Source of the DNA: Rosellinia necatrix
Lineage: Eukaryota; Ascomycota; Sordariomycetes; Xylariales; Xylariaceae
Length of the DNA stretch: 64,000 nucleotides
Assembly: GCA_021209875.1 (NCBI GenBank)
Contig: JAGYVD010000002.1
Span: forward strand, 1,550,001-1,614,000
Direction: 5' to 3'
Shown in pieces: positions 11,745 through 23,401 of the stretch. Under the pieces are notes generated by a model. That model was not told the DNA's origin, ran no database searches, and worked only from the letters and a program-made list of their open reading frames with translations. The first letter of the stretch is position 1. The number at the start of each line of letters is the position of its first letter. A program made the position numbers and the translations under genes.

Positions 11745-12175
11745 CAAGTCAGAATCTTGATCCCGTCAACTGTGTGAACCCGGGGATCCCTGAGGGCAAT
11801 ACATTTTGGAGGTGATAAGATGATTCTTGCAGCGGGCAGCATGGCGGATGACTCGCCTGTCTGTCTGTGCCTGTATGTCTGTCCGTCCGTCTCATCACAC
11901 CTACCCTACTCCTACTACCTTACCTTATCACACCTATATACTACCTAGTTACCTACTTACATACTATCTATACATACTATTTATTACCACCGGGGGGTCA
12001 AAGCCCGCTCTTGACTACCGAGCGACACCCCCCCCTCCCCAGGCCGCGTAATTACCGACAGACCAACCGAATGGAGAGGGAGAAGGGTCGCGAGACGTCG
12101 CGCGACCGTTGCACACGATCCGAGATGCGAGGCGCGAAACACACGGACGCCCGCATCAGGCCACGAGCGACAACG

Positions 12176-12233
12176 AGTAACAAGCAAGCAAGTAACCAAA
12201 CAAGTAACCAAGCAACCAACCAAGCAACCAAGT
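12176..12233. repeat. Imperfect AAGC/AACC tetranucleotide repeat
   Basis: Runs of AAGC, AACC and AAGT units extend for about 58 bases, with point variation between units. Confidence 0.75.
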
Positions 12234-12360
12234 GGGAAAAAACGCCCGTCAGAAATAACTGAACGAACCAACAACAAAAAAGGGGTCCAAACGAAGCTCA
12301 TTCCCCCGACTCCCTTTTCTAGTTAGTTTATCTCCTTCCTGCTAGGCAAACCTTCCTCCT

Positions 12361-12390
12361 CTCTCTCTCTCTTTTTTTTTTTTTTTTTTT
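12361..12390. repeat. (CT)n followed by T19
   Basis: Six CT units lead directly into a run of about 19 T. It is a plain pyrimidine tract in a gene-free region. Confidence 0.9.
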
Positions 12391-13898
12391 CTCCCTTCTC
12401 CCTTCCCATTTAGGCCTTGTTTTGGTTTGATTTGGTCGGGGCTTGGTTAACCTTCCGCCTAGGCTAACCTTAAACCTCGCTAACCGTCTATGTTAGGTCC
12501 CCCCCGACTATTGATTTATTTCAAGGTCGAATCAATCTACACTAGGTAACGCCATTTAGTGTAGTGTACCTGACCAGCGGAATGCGGCTGGAGGAAAAGG
12601 ATTAGCTAATGAGGCTATCTAATGTGTACCTGCATTGCTAGCACTGGGCGGTAAGAAAGACGATGTAGCTAGATAGAGGTATGTAGTTAGTTAATTGTAT
12701 GTATGTACACTACACCATGTAGATAGATGCCTTACACCGAACGAGTATTGACTTACACTACAACTCACGGCTCCTCCGATTCTCTTGTTTCCCTCCCCCT
12801 CCAACTGATTGTAATTTTCTTCTTCCATTTTATGTATTCTATTTATATTTATTTGTCTTAGTACCACGTTTCCAGCTTTCTCTTTTTCGTTCTGTTGTCT
12901 TTTTTTCTTTTTCCTTTTTTCCTTTTCTTTTCGTCTCCCCTCTGCCGACCGCCCGACATATGGTAGCAAGATCTGCATCGTTCCGCACGTGGTTTGCCCG
13001 TTTGCGTTTTCGTCATCCTGTCCTCGTTCCCTCCCTCGTTCCCTCCCCCCCAGTTAGCGCTAGTTTTCCACGCTACCGGCTTAAGACAAGTCAAATTGGG
13101 GTTCTAGACTAGAGCACCTCCTCCCCTATACTTTGTCGGCCTAGCGTACAACTTACCTAGGTATTACATCGATCGGCTCCACAGTGTAAATCTTAAAAAA
13201 ATCTTTAAATCTCAAATTCGCTGCAAGGAGCTCGAGAATAACGGGTGACCCACATCCCGCGACGGGAAGTGATCTGCATGATCGTCGTCACGCCTCAATT
13301 ACAGCTAGATCTTGGAATGCGCCAGGAATGCGCCTGTCACTTGACCTCTTACCTGACCTTTTTTTTTTTTTTTGCGTTCCTCCTCCTAGGTTCTCGTGAA
13401 CTCGCGTGAACTACAGCTACACTTACAAATAGCCGCTTCAATCACGTTCCATCTCGAAAGGAGCAACAGTCATAATGGACTATTCATTCTCTGTCTTTCT
13501 CTCGCATCTCTCTGTTCCTTTCTGATGAGTCATTACCTCGTCTCTAATGCCGTGATAAGGGGGCGATATGAGAAGATGAAGAAAAGATAAAATGATAAAA
13601 AAGAAAAGAAAAAAAAAAACTTCCAAGCAAACACACTGATCCCTCAGATTATCAAAATTGAATTGGTATAACTATGCAATATCGCCTGGATTGAGGCGTC
13701 CTCTTTCTACCAGTAATATATCCTAAAAGGATCCCCAATTTCCCGTTAAAACGCCATGCAATGCGATGCGGTGTATATACAGAAGGAGACATATTTTATC
13801 TCCGTCAATGCGTTCTATCGCGCTAATAGTGCAACAATCGCCTGAACACAAATAGCCTCACCTATCCCTTTCCCCGCCTCTTTTAGGGCCTGAATTTA

Positions 13899-16800
13899 TT
13901 ACTGGTGTTTCTCTAAGCTCTGGAGGTTGACGAGCTCGGCGTACCGGCCGTTCAGGCGCATCAGCTCGGCGTGTGTGCCTTGCTCTACTACCTTGCCCTG
14001 ATCGAAGACGTAAATGATGTCCGCTCTCTGGATGGTGCTGAGACGGTGCGCGACTGCGATAGTCGTGCGTCCCTTGGCCGCCTTGTCTAGCGCAGCTTGG
14101 ACGACGTGTTCCGACTCAGAATCCAGAGCGCTCGTCGCTTCGTCCAGGAGCAGGATCCTCGGGTCGCGGACCAACGCGCGCGCGATCGCGATACGCTGCT
14201 TCTGGCCACCGGACAGCAGGGCGCCCTTAGTGCCCACGACGGTGTTGAATCCGTCAGGTAACGACATGATGAAGTCGTAGATGTTGGCCTCACGGCACGC
14301 GTGTTCGACCGCCTCGTCTGTCACGTTTTCATTCGAGGTTCCGAGAAGGATGTTCTCCTTGATGGTTCCCTGGTATAACGTGGGTTCCTGGGACACGAGA
14401 GCGATGAAAGAACGGTACTGCTTGATGTTCAGCGAGCTGATTTCCTTGCCGTCGATGAAAACACCGCCAGAAAGCGGGTCATAGAACCGCTCGAGGAGAG
14501 CAATCGTTGTGCTCTTTCCACAACCTGACGCTCCAACCAAGGCAACATATTGGCCCGGGCGAACAGTCAAGTTGAGACCACGAAGCACTGGTTGCTCAGG
14601 TCGAGTTGGATATCGGAAATGCACGTCACGGAACTCAATCGTGCCTTCAACCTCTGGGAGCGCCTCACCATCGTCAGACCATGTATCGATGGTTGGCTTC
14701 CGGTCGAACAAGGTCTTAAGTTCACTGGCAGCATGATGGGCCTTACCCATGTCTGGAGCGAACGAGAAAATGGAACCTGCTGACTGAGCACTGTAGACAA
14801 CGGCCATGAAGCAGACGAAGAACTGGAACAAGTCGTATTCCCTGCTTGCGATGAGAGTACCACCATACCAGAAACCTAACGCAAAGGCCAGAAATAGGGT
14901 AGCTTGCGCTGCAGCGTAGAGCAGAGAAGACTTGGCGACAGAGATTAAGCTAGCCTTCTGTTGTGCAGCCAGGGAGTTCTGATATTGTGCCAACACGTCG
15001 CCTTCTCGAGTGAGGGAAGCGACGGTGCGTATACCGGAGATGGCTTCTGAAGCGTAGGACGCGCTCTTATCATAGGCCTTCTTTGAGCGCTGCTGGAAAT
15101 GGGCTAACATGGCGTAACGGAAGTATCCAGCTGCGATGATCACAGGCACCGCTGAAATACAGACGAGGGCCAACTTCCAACCAATCACTAGAGCCAGAAT
15201 AATGGACGAGACTAACGTCGTTGCGATCGTGAGAAGAGTGCCGAGGGTAACGCCGCTAAGGCCTGCTACGTGGGTTGTTTCTATTGATAAGAAGGAGGTT
15301 AGAGCGCCGGGGGTGTTCTCTTCCTTGTCGAAAAAGGCCACATCCTGTCGTAGCATTGCCCTAAAAGCTTGATCCCGGACCCGGTGAATCAACAGTTCGG
15401 AACACTTTGCGAACGCAACGCCTTGGGCAATCTGGGCGATGAGGATGACGAACGCCAAAACGAGATACATCAAACTCCAAAAGTCACTATCGGCCTTGAC
15501 TTGGGCTTTGTTCGCATCGGTGATTGGCACACTGAGTGTCTAATACTACGTTAGCTTCTGGCAAATAAGCAGGGCTGGGGGGGAATCAAACGTACCAGAA
15601 TCTGTTTTGCAAAAAACAATGCTTGTGTTGGATTACCACCACCGCAGATAATAGCCCAGAACAAACCCCAGATCATGAGCTTCCACTCAGATCGATTAAA
15701 TGAAGCGATAAGCTTTACCAGAGTCCAAACACCATATCGAATCTCCTCTTCAGCTTTGCGAGCCCTCAGAACTCGGCTAGAGACAGAAGCTTGAGTAGAC
15801 GATCGCTTCAATTTGGCTGCAATATTGTCGTCAGGGTCTGCGGAGTAGGCGACGCCACTGCGAACACTAGACATCCTTCGAATCAGTTGCGCGTCATCGT
15901 CTTCTTCCTCTTCCTCCCCTTCTTGGTCCTTGGGCGCTTGGACGGCCGCGATATTCTGGGCCGTGACAAGATTATAGTAGGCGCCTTTCTTTTGCAACAA
16001 GTCGTCGTGACTTCCTTGCTCAATGATGGCACCTTGCGACATGACAACAATGTTATGGGCGTCTTTTATAGTCGAAAGACGGTGAGCAATGGTAATGGTC
16101 GTCCGGCCTTCGGCGGCAGCTTCTAGGGCAGCTTGGACTACGCCCTCAGACTTGGTATCCAGAGCACTTGTGGCCTCGTCCAGTAGAAGAACTAATTTAG
16201 AGGTTAGTTACGAATGTTCATGTAGTGGACACGTTTCTCATCTTACTTTTAGGATCCGAAACAACGGCACGAGCGATAGCAATTCGTTGTTTTTGGCCGC
16301 CGGACAGCAGGAACCCACGTTCACCAACATTCGTTTCGTATCCTTCAGGTAGCGCCGAGATGAAATCGTGTGCGTTGGCTTTCTTCGCTGCCTCAATAAC
16401 AAGTTCCCTCTGCTTCTCGGCGGATTCATTTTCGAATTTCGTTCCAAATAAGCCGTAACGGATATTATGGAAAATGGTGGTACCGAACAGCGTGGGCTCT
16501 TGGCTGACTAAAGATATCTGCTGGCGTAACCAACGGAGATTCAGGGTGCTAATATCATGGCCATCTAGAAGAACCTGGCCGCCTACGGGATCATAGAACC
16601 GCTCAACAAGCCCGACGATAGTACTCTTTCCGGAGCCTGAAGCACCTACGAGCGCAGTCGTTTTACCTGCTGGTATATCGAGAGTAACATCTTTCATGAC
16701 AACAACTTCAGGTCGGGATGGGTAAATATGCTTTACGTTTTGCAGACGAATCGAACCCTCAACCTTGTCGAGTTTCTCGCCCGCATCGGTAGTCGGATCC

Positions 16801-18205
16801 AAGGGGGAAACTCGGTCGATCGTGTGGAAAATCTTGGCAGCGGCCGCCAATGCTGTACCAAAGGCCTGTAGATTGGGTGCGATGTTTCCCAAATTGAAGG
16901 CACCAATGACGATAGCCAACATGATGGTCAGTACGCTGGACAGGGGAATGATTCCTTCAACGAGGTACATGCTGCCAACCCAGAAGCTAAGACCGTAATT
17001 CAGATAAATGATGACGAATATACCACCAACAAGGAAAGCAACAGAGGTGGACTTGCGGAATCCGTAAAATTCGCCGATCTTTAAATGCGAATCATACTTC
17101 TGGGCCAAGCGATCCTCTGTTCCGAAAGCGACGGCATTTCGAATGGAGCTGAGAACTTCTTCGGCAACTGTGCCTCCGGCAGCATGGGCTTGGATCGTTT
17201 GTTTCGTATATTTCACGATAAATCTCGATGCGGTGCCCATGATGAGCAGGAGAGCGAAGACCACGGAAGTCAAAATAAGGGTGAGTTTCCAGTAGAAGAC
17301 GAAACCGATGATAAAGGCGGATAGGAAGGTGGCGATAGCAGAGAGCGTCAAGCTGACCTTCTCGGAAATGCCGTCTTGGACCAGGTTGGTGTCGGCGGTG
17401 ATGCGCGTAGTGACCTCGCCGGCGCCCATTTTATCGAAAAACCCAATATTCTGACGCATGCAGCTCTCTAGGTAATGTTCTCTAATCTTAGCGCTGATGT
17501 GCTCGCCGGTGTAGATGAAGCCGACGGTGGCAATGTAAACGGCGACAAACTCGCCAACAGCGAGGTATACGAAGTTCAAGACGAGAGAGTTCAGCTGGCG
17601 ACTGAAGTCATCTCGGCTGACTTGGCCCAGGAAAAACCCCTGAAATGAGCCTTGAAGTCTACCGAAAACAACCGTCATCAGAGGCAAAGCAGCGCCAGCC
17701 GCAATGGCCGCTATAGAGCTCACGAAAATGATGATTAGATCGTTTCGTGTAGCATATCGATAGAGCGTTCGGAAGCCAGTCTTGATTTCGGGGGTAGTGA
17801 CCTCTGGAGAAGTATGTTAGAATGCGAGTTGTTCATCATAGGCGCCCGTAAATCGTCATGGGAGTTAGTGGGATTGGAACTTGACTCGACGAATTGACGG
17901 CTTGCGCCTCCAATTGTCTCTAGGCAACGCATAGCGGCGACTAGAAAGACAAACTTACGTTTTCTGAGTATCGAGGCTTCGTGTTCGGGGAGATGTTGAA
18001 ATGGATCATCGTTCGGTTCCTTTTGCGCCACAACGGCTTTGGAGTCGAGCTTGGACAGGTCAGTATTGGGTGGTATGGCCGACTTCTCGCCGCGAGCCGA
18101 CGAATGCATGACGGTGCTGGCGTTTGACCCGCCCTGTGTAGATGGCCGGCGAGACTGGTTCTCTTCGGGAGCCTTCTCAGGCTTCTCTGACGGGTCGGAA
18201 GCCAT
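13899..18205 (-). CDS. Full-size ABCB-type ABC transporter (multidrug / pheromone exporter type)
   Basis: Four exons (18205-17959, 17803-16247, 16191-15596, 15539-13899) encode 1346 aa in frame. Introns are 155, 55 and 56 bases with GTAAGT, GTAAGA and GTACGT donors. The layout is TMD1-NBD1-TMD2-NBD2, as in fungal P-glycoprotein homologues. NBD1 has Walker [10 protein letters not shown] at 469-477, signature LSGGQ at 582-586 and Walker B ILLLDE at about 602-607. NBD2 has Walker [10 protein letters not shown] at 1136-1144, LSGGQ at 1242-1246 and Walker B at 1262-1267. All motifs are consensus, so both ATP sites should be active. An acidic linker ([10 protein letters not shown]) follows NBD1. 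The Ser/Pro/Lys-rich N-terminus before TM1 is typical. The start ATG at 18205 has a CCGCCATGG context. It is predicted to be a plasma-membrane or vacuolar exporter of hydrophobic compounds. The substrate is not deducible, and no secondary-metabolite genes lie beside it. Confidence 0.95.
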
Positions 18206-20701
18206 GGCGGGATTCGATAGGCAGTATTCGCGTGTAGACCGAGGTTATGTGGAAGTTCGACAACAAGCCGAGGCACAATACCACAATGCCAATGGACAGT
18301 GGACGCCGATGACGGGACGCGTCCGTGTGCCAGTCGGGCCCCAGCTCTGCCTCCGTGGCTCGCCCTCACTCTCGCGCTCGTCCAACCGAGGTTGGTCGCC
18401 AAAGAGCGACAAGTCGCAACCACGAACGCCGAATCCAACCAACAGACTGGGTGATGGATTTGGTAGATACCTTCAGGGTTGTCTTTTCAGTGATCGCATA
18501 TGCGCAACGCCGGATTGTTAGTGATTGGGTACGGAGCGCAATGAGGTTGCGGGGAGTGTTTAATGCAGATATCGGCAACCCAGGCAGTGCAACCCAGGTA
18601 GTTTCTATGTATACCTACACTTATATATAAGCTTCGGGGGAGCATGGGGCGGGGCCCGGGGGAAAAACGGTTGTATTTGTGCTCGACACCTCCTATTGAC
18701 TGTGACTGCCAAACGTCCTGACATAGTACCCACAACCAGATACCTACACTAGCTGAGATAAGACACTAGTACCAGATTAGTGCCCGTTTACACTTCCTAC
18801 CTGGGCACTAGTCGACAGGAGGTGCCTTGCTGTCGACGGCCCTTAGTCGGGTTCCGTCGCTAATCTAGAAGCAGCGGAACCGCAACATTCCGGCTGGTGC
18901 ACAACAACGTCACACTCCACATGGCGTATTTTTGTGCTCGCATTCGCTAGGTGGGGAAGAGTGCCACTGCAGCGGTTACTACTCGGTTATTACTTGTAGT
19001 AATACGATGTGGTACGAAGTTATACGGCCATACACAGCTAAACGATATTATCGTCATGACGGTCTTCATGACGGAATATGGCCTAGTCATAAAAATGTCG
19101 CACATCACTCACTAGATACAGTAGACTAAATCCCGACCGATTTGTGACGGACGCCTCTGATAGGCAACACCAGACAGTACCAAATCGTCAATTCCTGTCA
19201 TGATCTACGTGAGCAGACAGGTGGTGGGGAAGGGATCGCAGTTCTAGTGCTGGACAGAATCTCAAATTTCCTTCCATTAAACTCCATATACTACTATTAC
19301 ACTATTACAGCCTAGTGTAGGACAAACTACAGTACTATCTACCTGCCTCCCTAGGCAATGTATGCTATGTAGGTATGTACTACCGTACATAGTAAGTAGT
19401 ATTTAGTGGGCAGGTGAGACTGGAAGGATGTTACGCGCTTTTCTAAAATAGTATTACATGCATACACAACTTCCAAGGTTCGTTGAGGACATAGATAGAA
19501 TACCCGTACCTAGGTACGTGTGCATACCTGGTATGTATAAAACCAGCTAAGCGAGGGCAGTCCTTAATTCGCTGGGCAGCAAGTATTACCTAATTAGTCA
19601 GATAATCTAATAGTCTATAGTACACTAGCAGCGACAACATTATCCCCTACCCGAGTGCATCCATAATACGTTGTACACTAATAAGGACAGATCTAAGATG
19701 AGGCTCTAAATATCGAGATCGGGTACTGAGTTATTACATAGTTGTCGATGATAGGTTGAGTGGAGTTAGGTACTTGGAGATGTCGTGGTGTTTCATTTCT
19801 CTCAGCTGCTTGCGGCCTCAGGGTTGTACCTGGGAGGTACCAGTATCTACGTAGTAAACGTCCCAGCACATGTAAGAGGATGCACGTCCATTAAACTCAA
19901 TACATCTGATGGACATAGAACCCACCTCAAAACGTGGTTCATTTATCAAGGTCTTGAATGTTTCAATGTCCGGTTTCTGTCCGGTTTCTGTCCGGTTGTT
20001 TACCGAACTTGCTAAGATCCGGTAACTCCTATCACTGCTACCGTCGTACTACCTGTACTACCCTGCCGGAGCACGGCAAACGGCTAATGCGTGCACAAAT
20101 TGGTTTAAAGAGTTGTGCATCCCGGATGGCGGATTCTTTTCCATCCCGCTGATGGCACATCCGTCGGCAACGGCCTGGCTAGCGTGGAGAATGTGCCCCA
20201 TGGACAAATCAGAGGGCCCGCACCCAACAGTCCTTTTGCCTCTCTCCGCCCTCCATCCTCAGGGATTGTAGATGAGTTGTGCGGGTCAAGATGAGTCTGG
20301 TCGCATCGATAGCCGCCAACGTGCAGCAGCCTCGGATTCTCTTGCCACTATGAAGATGACTTGATCGCATTGGAAAAGACGCCGGATTCCCGTGTAATCC
20401 ACCTCTTTCTTTCCTCTAACTAACTAGGTACTGTAGGTTTGTTCGCATTCGAGTGCAGGACAAACGATGCCTACCTACGCAACCGGGTACGTTGCGTTCA
20501 CGTGTGTCATATTGGTATTAAAAAGTGCCTGGGTAGTAGGTATCCATATTAACTATGTCGCATTGCATACTAACTTTCTGCTGGTTGAATGGGCGTTGCA
20601 TCGAACCGAAGTTCCCCATTACCAAACCTCAATGCATATCGGCCTCCCCATCTTATTCGACACTCATTGTTATGTATAATACGTACGTACATTGCATATA
20701 T

Positions 20702-20737
20702 GCACACACACACACACACACATATATATACATACAT
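20702..20737. repeat. (CA)n(TA)n compound microsatellite
   Basis: About ten CA units run into TATATATA and then CATACAT. It is intergenic. Confidence 0.9.
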
Positions 20738-20921
20738 CCTACCTAGGTAGTGTAGGTCGGTAAGGTTAGCGATATCATATAAATAACCGTACTTATTTCA
20801 TTGGGTGGTATAAGCAGGCACATTCCCTACTACATCTCCATACACCATGGAATAACGAGATTAATCCTTATTTTATCTAGCACCACATGCATGGCGTCGC
20901 TAGTAGAAACCTCAGCTTCTG

Positions 20922-20942
20922 GCTCTCTCTCTCTCTCTCTCT
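20922..20942. repeat. (CT)n microsatellite
   Basis: About ten CT units in a gene-free region. Confidence 0.9.
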
Positions 20943-21713
20943 GCTCGAACGTCGGGAATAACACCTTAGACAAATACCATCTACTTGACGCACAGTAGGT
21001 GGGGAGTTATGTAGGGAGGGAGTCTCATCCCCGAGCGTGTGGTACATGTTAAACTTGAAGAGACCCAATCAGCATTCAGCCCTACCGCGCGACAGGGTTT
21101 AGATAAGGTAGCGTGAGGCAGACAAAAGGGCCTGGAACAAAAAAAAAAAAAAACGCTTCAGCCATGGTTACCTACCTGCCAGCCTCATAGCGCGTGGTCC
21201 TACCTTCTTACTGTATGTATGTATCCCGAACCAAAGTTTGGATGAACGCCTCATCCACGCGAGCCTGACGTCGATGACACAATGCACCTGCCACCAACCA
21301 TTCCGAACCCGCCAGGTGTCCTCCTCTCTTTCAATCGGCATTCTGTCTCGTTGCCACCATTACCTACCATCACCACCACCACCATCACCAGCACCATGAG
21401 TTTTCAACTCTCGAGCACATTGTTACTATTGTGTGACCTTCTCCCATATGCCGATGAGATAGATAAATGGATAAATCTATAGTCATATAGGTATATGCAG
21501 GTATCTATCTAGACAACAGAAGATCCATGCATGCATCGATCGCACATCATCAGCAACCAAACAAAACCCAATCTGTCCTATCTATCGCCCTACCGCCCCA
21601 CCACCATCCGAAACATCCCGCCACCAAACTATCTACAGTGGATAGCCGCACCTGCCCAGCCGTGCTCCAACTCCCCCCATCGAGCCCTCCGACATCGAAA
21701 AGGATTACGGCAT

Positions 21714-21755
21714 AAATAATAATAATTTTTATTTATTTATTTATTTTATTTATTA
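21714..21755. repeat. AAT / TTTA low-complexity repeat
   Basis: AAT units are followed by ATTT/TTTA units, roughly 200 bases upstream of the SARAF-like start codon. Confidence 0.85.
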
Positions 21756-21949
21756 TCCACCACCAGCGGGACATCTCACATCCGAGCCTGCCGGTTACGA
21801 TTACGCGTAAAGAGCGAGCAGATCATCCGGGAACAAAGAACCGATACGGACCCAATCCGCGCGCGTGCGCGGCAGCGGCGGCGGGCAACGGACCTTTCCC
21901 CTCCCCTACCCCTACCCCCCTCCCTCACCACGAAAAAAAAAAAGAAACG

Positions 21950-23008
21950 ATGCACGCGCGTCTCACGCGGCTAGCCCAGCTAGCCAACCTCCTCCCCCTC
22001 CTCCTTCTCACCACCGAGACCGCTTTCCCCGGCGTCGCGGCCGCGAAGCCGGACGACGCGATCCTGCTCTCGGAGGTGCGGACGCTGACGCTGCGGGCGG
22101 GCAGGGCGACGAGCCACCGGCGCGTGGCGGCGGTGCCGCAGCTGCGGTGCGTGTCGGGGCCGCGTGTGTGCGCGCTGCACGCGGTGGACGTGATGCGGTG
22201 CGCGAACCAGGGCAGCTCGTACGGCCCCGAGGACGTCGAGTGGTCCTGCACGGCGTCCCTGCCGCCCGAGCTCAAGCTCGGCGCCACCGACGTCGTCTGC
22301 GAGGGCTACGCCCGCCCCGACGACCCCTACGTCCTCCGCGGCAGCTGCGGCGTCGAGTACCGCCTCGTCCTCACCGACCTCGGCGAGCGCCGCTTCCCCG
22401 ATATCGCCAACGCCGGTAGTGATGGTGCTGGCGGTGGCTGGTTCTCCGGCTGGGGCCCGGGAAAGGAATCCAGTGACGGTGGCGTCGGCGGTGACAATAG
22501 CGGTTGGGATCTGGGCTCGTATCTCTTCTCTTTCATCTTCGTGGGCGTGTTGCTGTGGATCATATACTCTGCCTGGACACAGGCGAACCTACCCGCCGCC
22601 GCGCGAGGCAGGCCGAGGAACCGATGGTTTGGCGGCGGTGGATGGGGCGGGTTTGATCCAGGCTTCGGTCCGGGTGGTGGAGGTGGCGGCTATGGGGGAG
22701 GATATGGCGACGATGCGCCACCCCCGTATAGCAAGTATTCTAGCTCTTCAAGGCAAAACCAGGGAAATTGGCGTCCTGGCTTTTGGTCCGGTCTTGCCGG
22801 AGGCGCTGCTGCCGGTTACCTCGCAGGAAATCGTGGTAGCCGGCAGCAGGAGCCGCGCAATTCTTATGGAAGCCATGGTAGTGGTGGCCGCAGTTGGGAC
22901 GCCCCACAGGAACCACGTCCACCAAGCAGCGGCTGGGGTTCCGGCGAGGCGTCAACCTCGTTTTCAAGATACACAAGCACAGGCTTTGGGTCCACAAGTA
23001 GAAGGTAA
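21950..23008 (+). CDS. SARAF/TMEM66-like ER membrane protein
   Basis: A single exon of 352 aa. A signal peptide covers about residues 1-32. A cysteine-containing lumenal domain follows at about 36-150, starting ILLSEVRTLTLRAGRATSHRR and holding C67, C74, C84, C100, C117 and C133. A Gly/Ser linker leads to one TM at about 190-208. The cytosolic tail is rich in Gly, Tyr and Pro, and ends with the conserved FGSTSRR-type terminus. In animals SARAF dampens store-operated calcium entry by acting on STIM. The role in fungi is not established, so the name refers to family membership only. Base composition is GC-rich with strong C/G third positions in the first half, unlike the adjacent A/T-rich leader. 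Bre1 converges from the other side, leaving a 393-base 3' spacer. Confidence 0.9.
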   Translation: MHARLTRLAQLANLLPLLLLTTETAFPGVAAAKPDDAILLSEVRTLTLRAGRATSHRRVAAVPQLRCVSGPRVCALHAVDVMRCANQGSSYGPEDVEWSCTASLPPELKLGATDVVCEGYARPDDPYVLRGSCGVEYRLVLTDLGERRFPDIANAGSDGAGGGWFSGWGPGKESSDGGVGGDNSGWDLGSYLFSFIFVGVLLWIIYSAWTQANLPAAARGRPRNRWFGGGGWGGFDPGFGPGGGGGGYGGGYGDDAPPPYSKYSSSSRQNQGNWRPGFWSGLAGGAAAGYLAGNRGSRQQEPRNSYGSHGSGGRSWDAPQEPRPPSSGWGSGEASTSFSRYTSTGFGSTSRR

Positions 23009-23401
23009 AACGCCATGTTCGTAGGCACGGGGTCTCGGGATTATTTAAAAACTAGCTAGCAATGGAAGGTCCCGAAAGCAGCCAGTGGTTCGCGCATGAT
23101 ACCAGAACCGCCTCACTACCTCGTCATCCATCCTCATGCTATCCTATATTTATAAGGCCTCGTCGGTGACTGCAAGTCCTGGGGGTGGTCGCGTGTGCGC
23201 ATTGCCACATTTCAATGCTCAGTACAGCCGGGTACCAGCATGAACTTCAGATCGTGGCCGAGAGCGTGTGCCTGCGCTCGCCGGGCAATACCTGACCGAC
23301 GCCACCACAATTTAGTTATATACATCGATGATACAAGGGTAATCCACCGCCGCCAAGATTATAATTTACACGGAAGCACGAGAAATCGGTTCTCGTACCT
23401 C
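23009..23401. other. Short convergent spacer, SARAF-like / BRE1
   Basis: About 390 bases holding the two facing 3' UTRs. No gene or structured element was recognised. Confidence 0.6.

Larger units (their letters stand above)
8547..13898. other. 5.3 kb gene-free tract upstream of DUF7729 and downstream of the ABC transporter
   Basis: No gene is supported. The left part holds the DUF7729 promoter. The rest is a patchwork of simple repeats: ACACTAT units near 9585-9615, CATA repeats at 10378-10462, ATT repeats at 11141-11164, an A-run near 11322-11337, a G/A tract at 11695-11744, AAGCAACC-type repeats at 12176-12233, CT plus poly-T at 12361-12390, and a T-run near 13361-13375. TACCTA/TAGGTA motifs are frequent, for example near 8652, 8712, 8768, 11405, 11942 and 13155. 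TAGTGTAG motifs occur near 11460, 11648 and 12555. Open frames here are short or composed of repeats. Confidence 0.65.
18206..21949. other. 3.7 kb gene-free tract between divergent ABC transporter and SARAF-like gene
   Basis: This tract should contain the promoters of the two flanking divergent genes. No further gene is supported. It holds an 11-bp tandem repeat at 19969-19998 (GTCCGGTTTCT, about 2.7 copies), CA/TA repeats at 20702-20737, CT repeats at 20922-20942, an A-run near 21140-21153 and an A/T-rich repeat at 21714-21755. TACCTA/TAGGTA motifs are common, for example near 18601, 18740, 19340-19380, 19508 and 20742. Confidence 0.65.

Noticed and set aside
17941..18438. Open frames overlapping the 5' end of the ABC transporter
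   Set aside because: They are in other frames of the first exon and its leader; the transporter reading has motif support and good splice sites.
21865..22419. Arg/Pro/Gly-rich frame overlapping the SARAF-like gene
   Set aside because: Produced by the GC-rich codons of the real gene in another frame; no domain.
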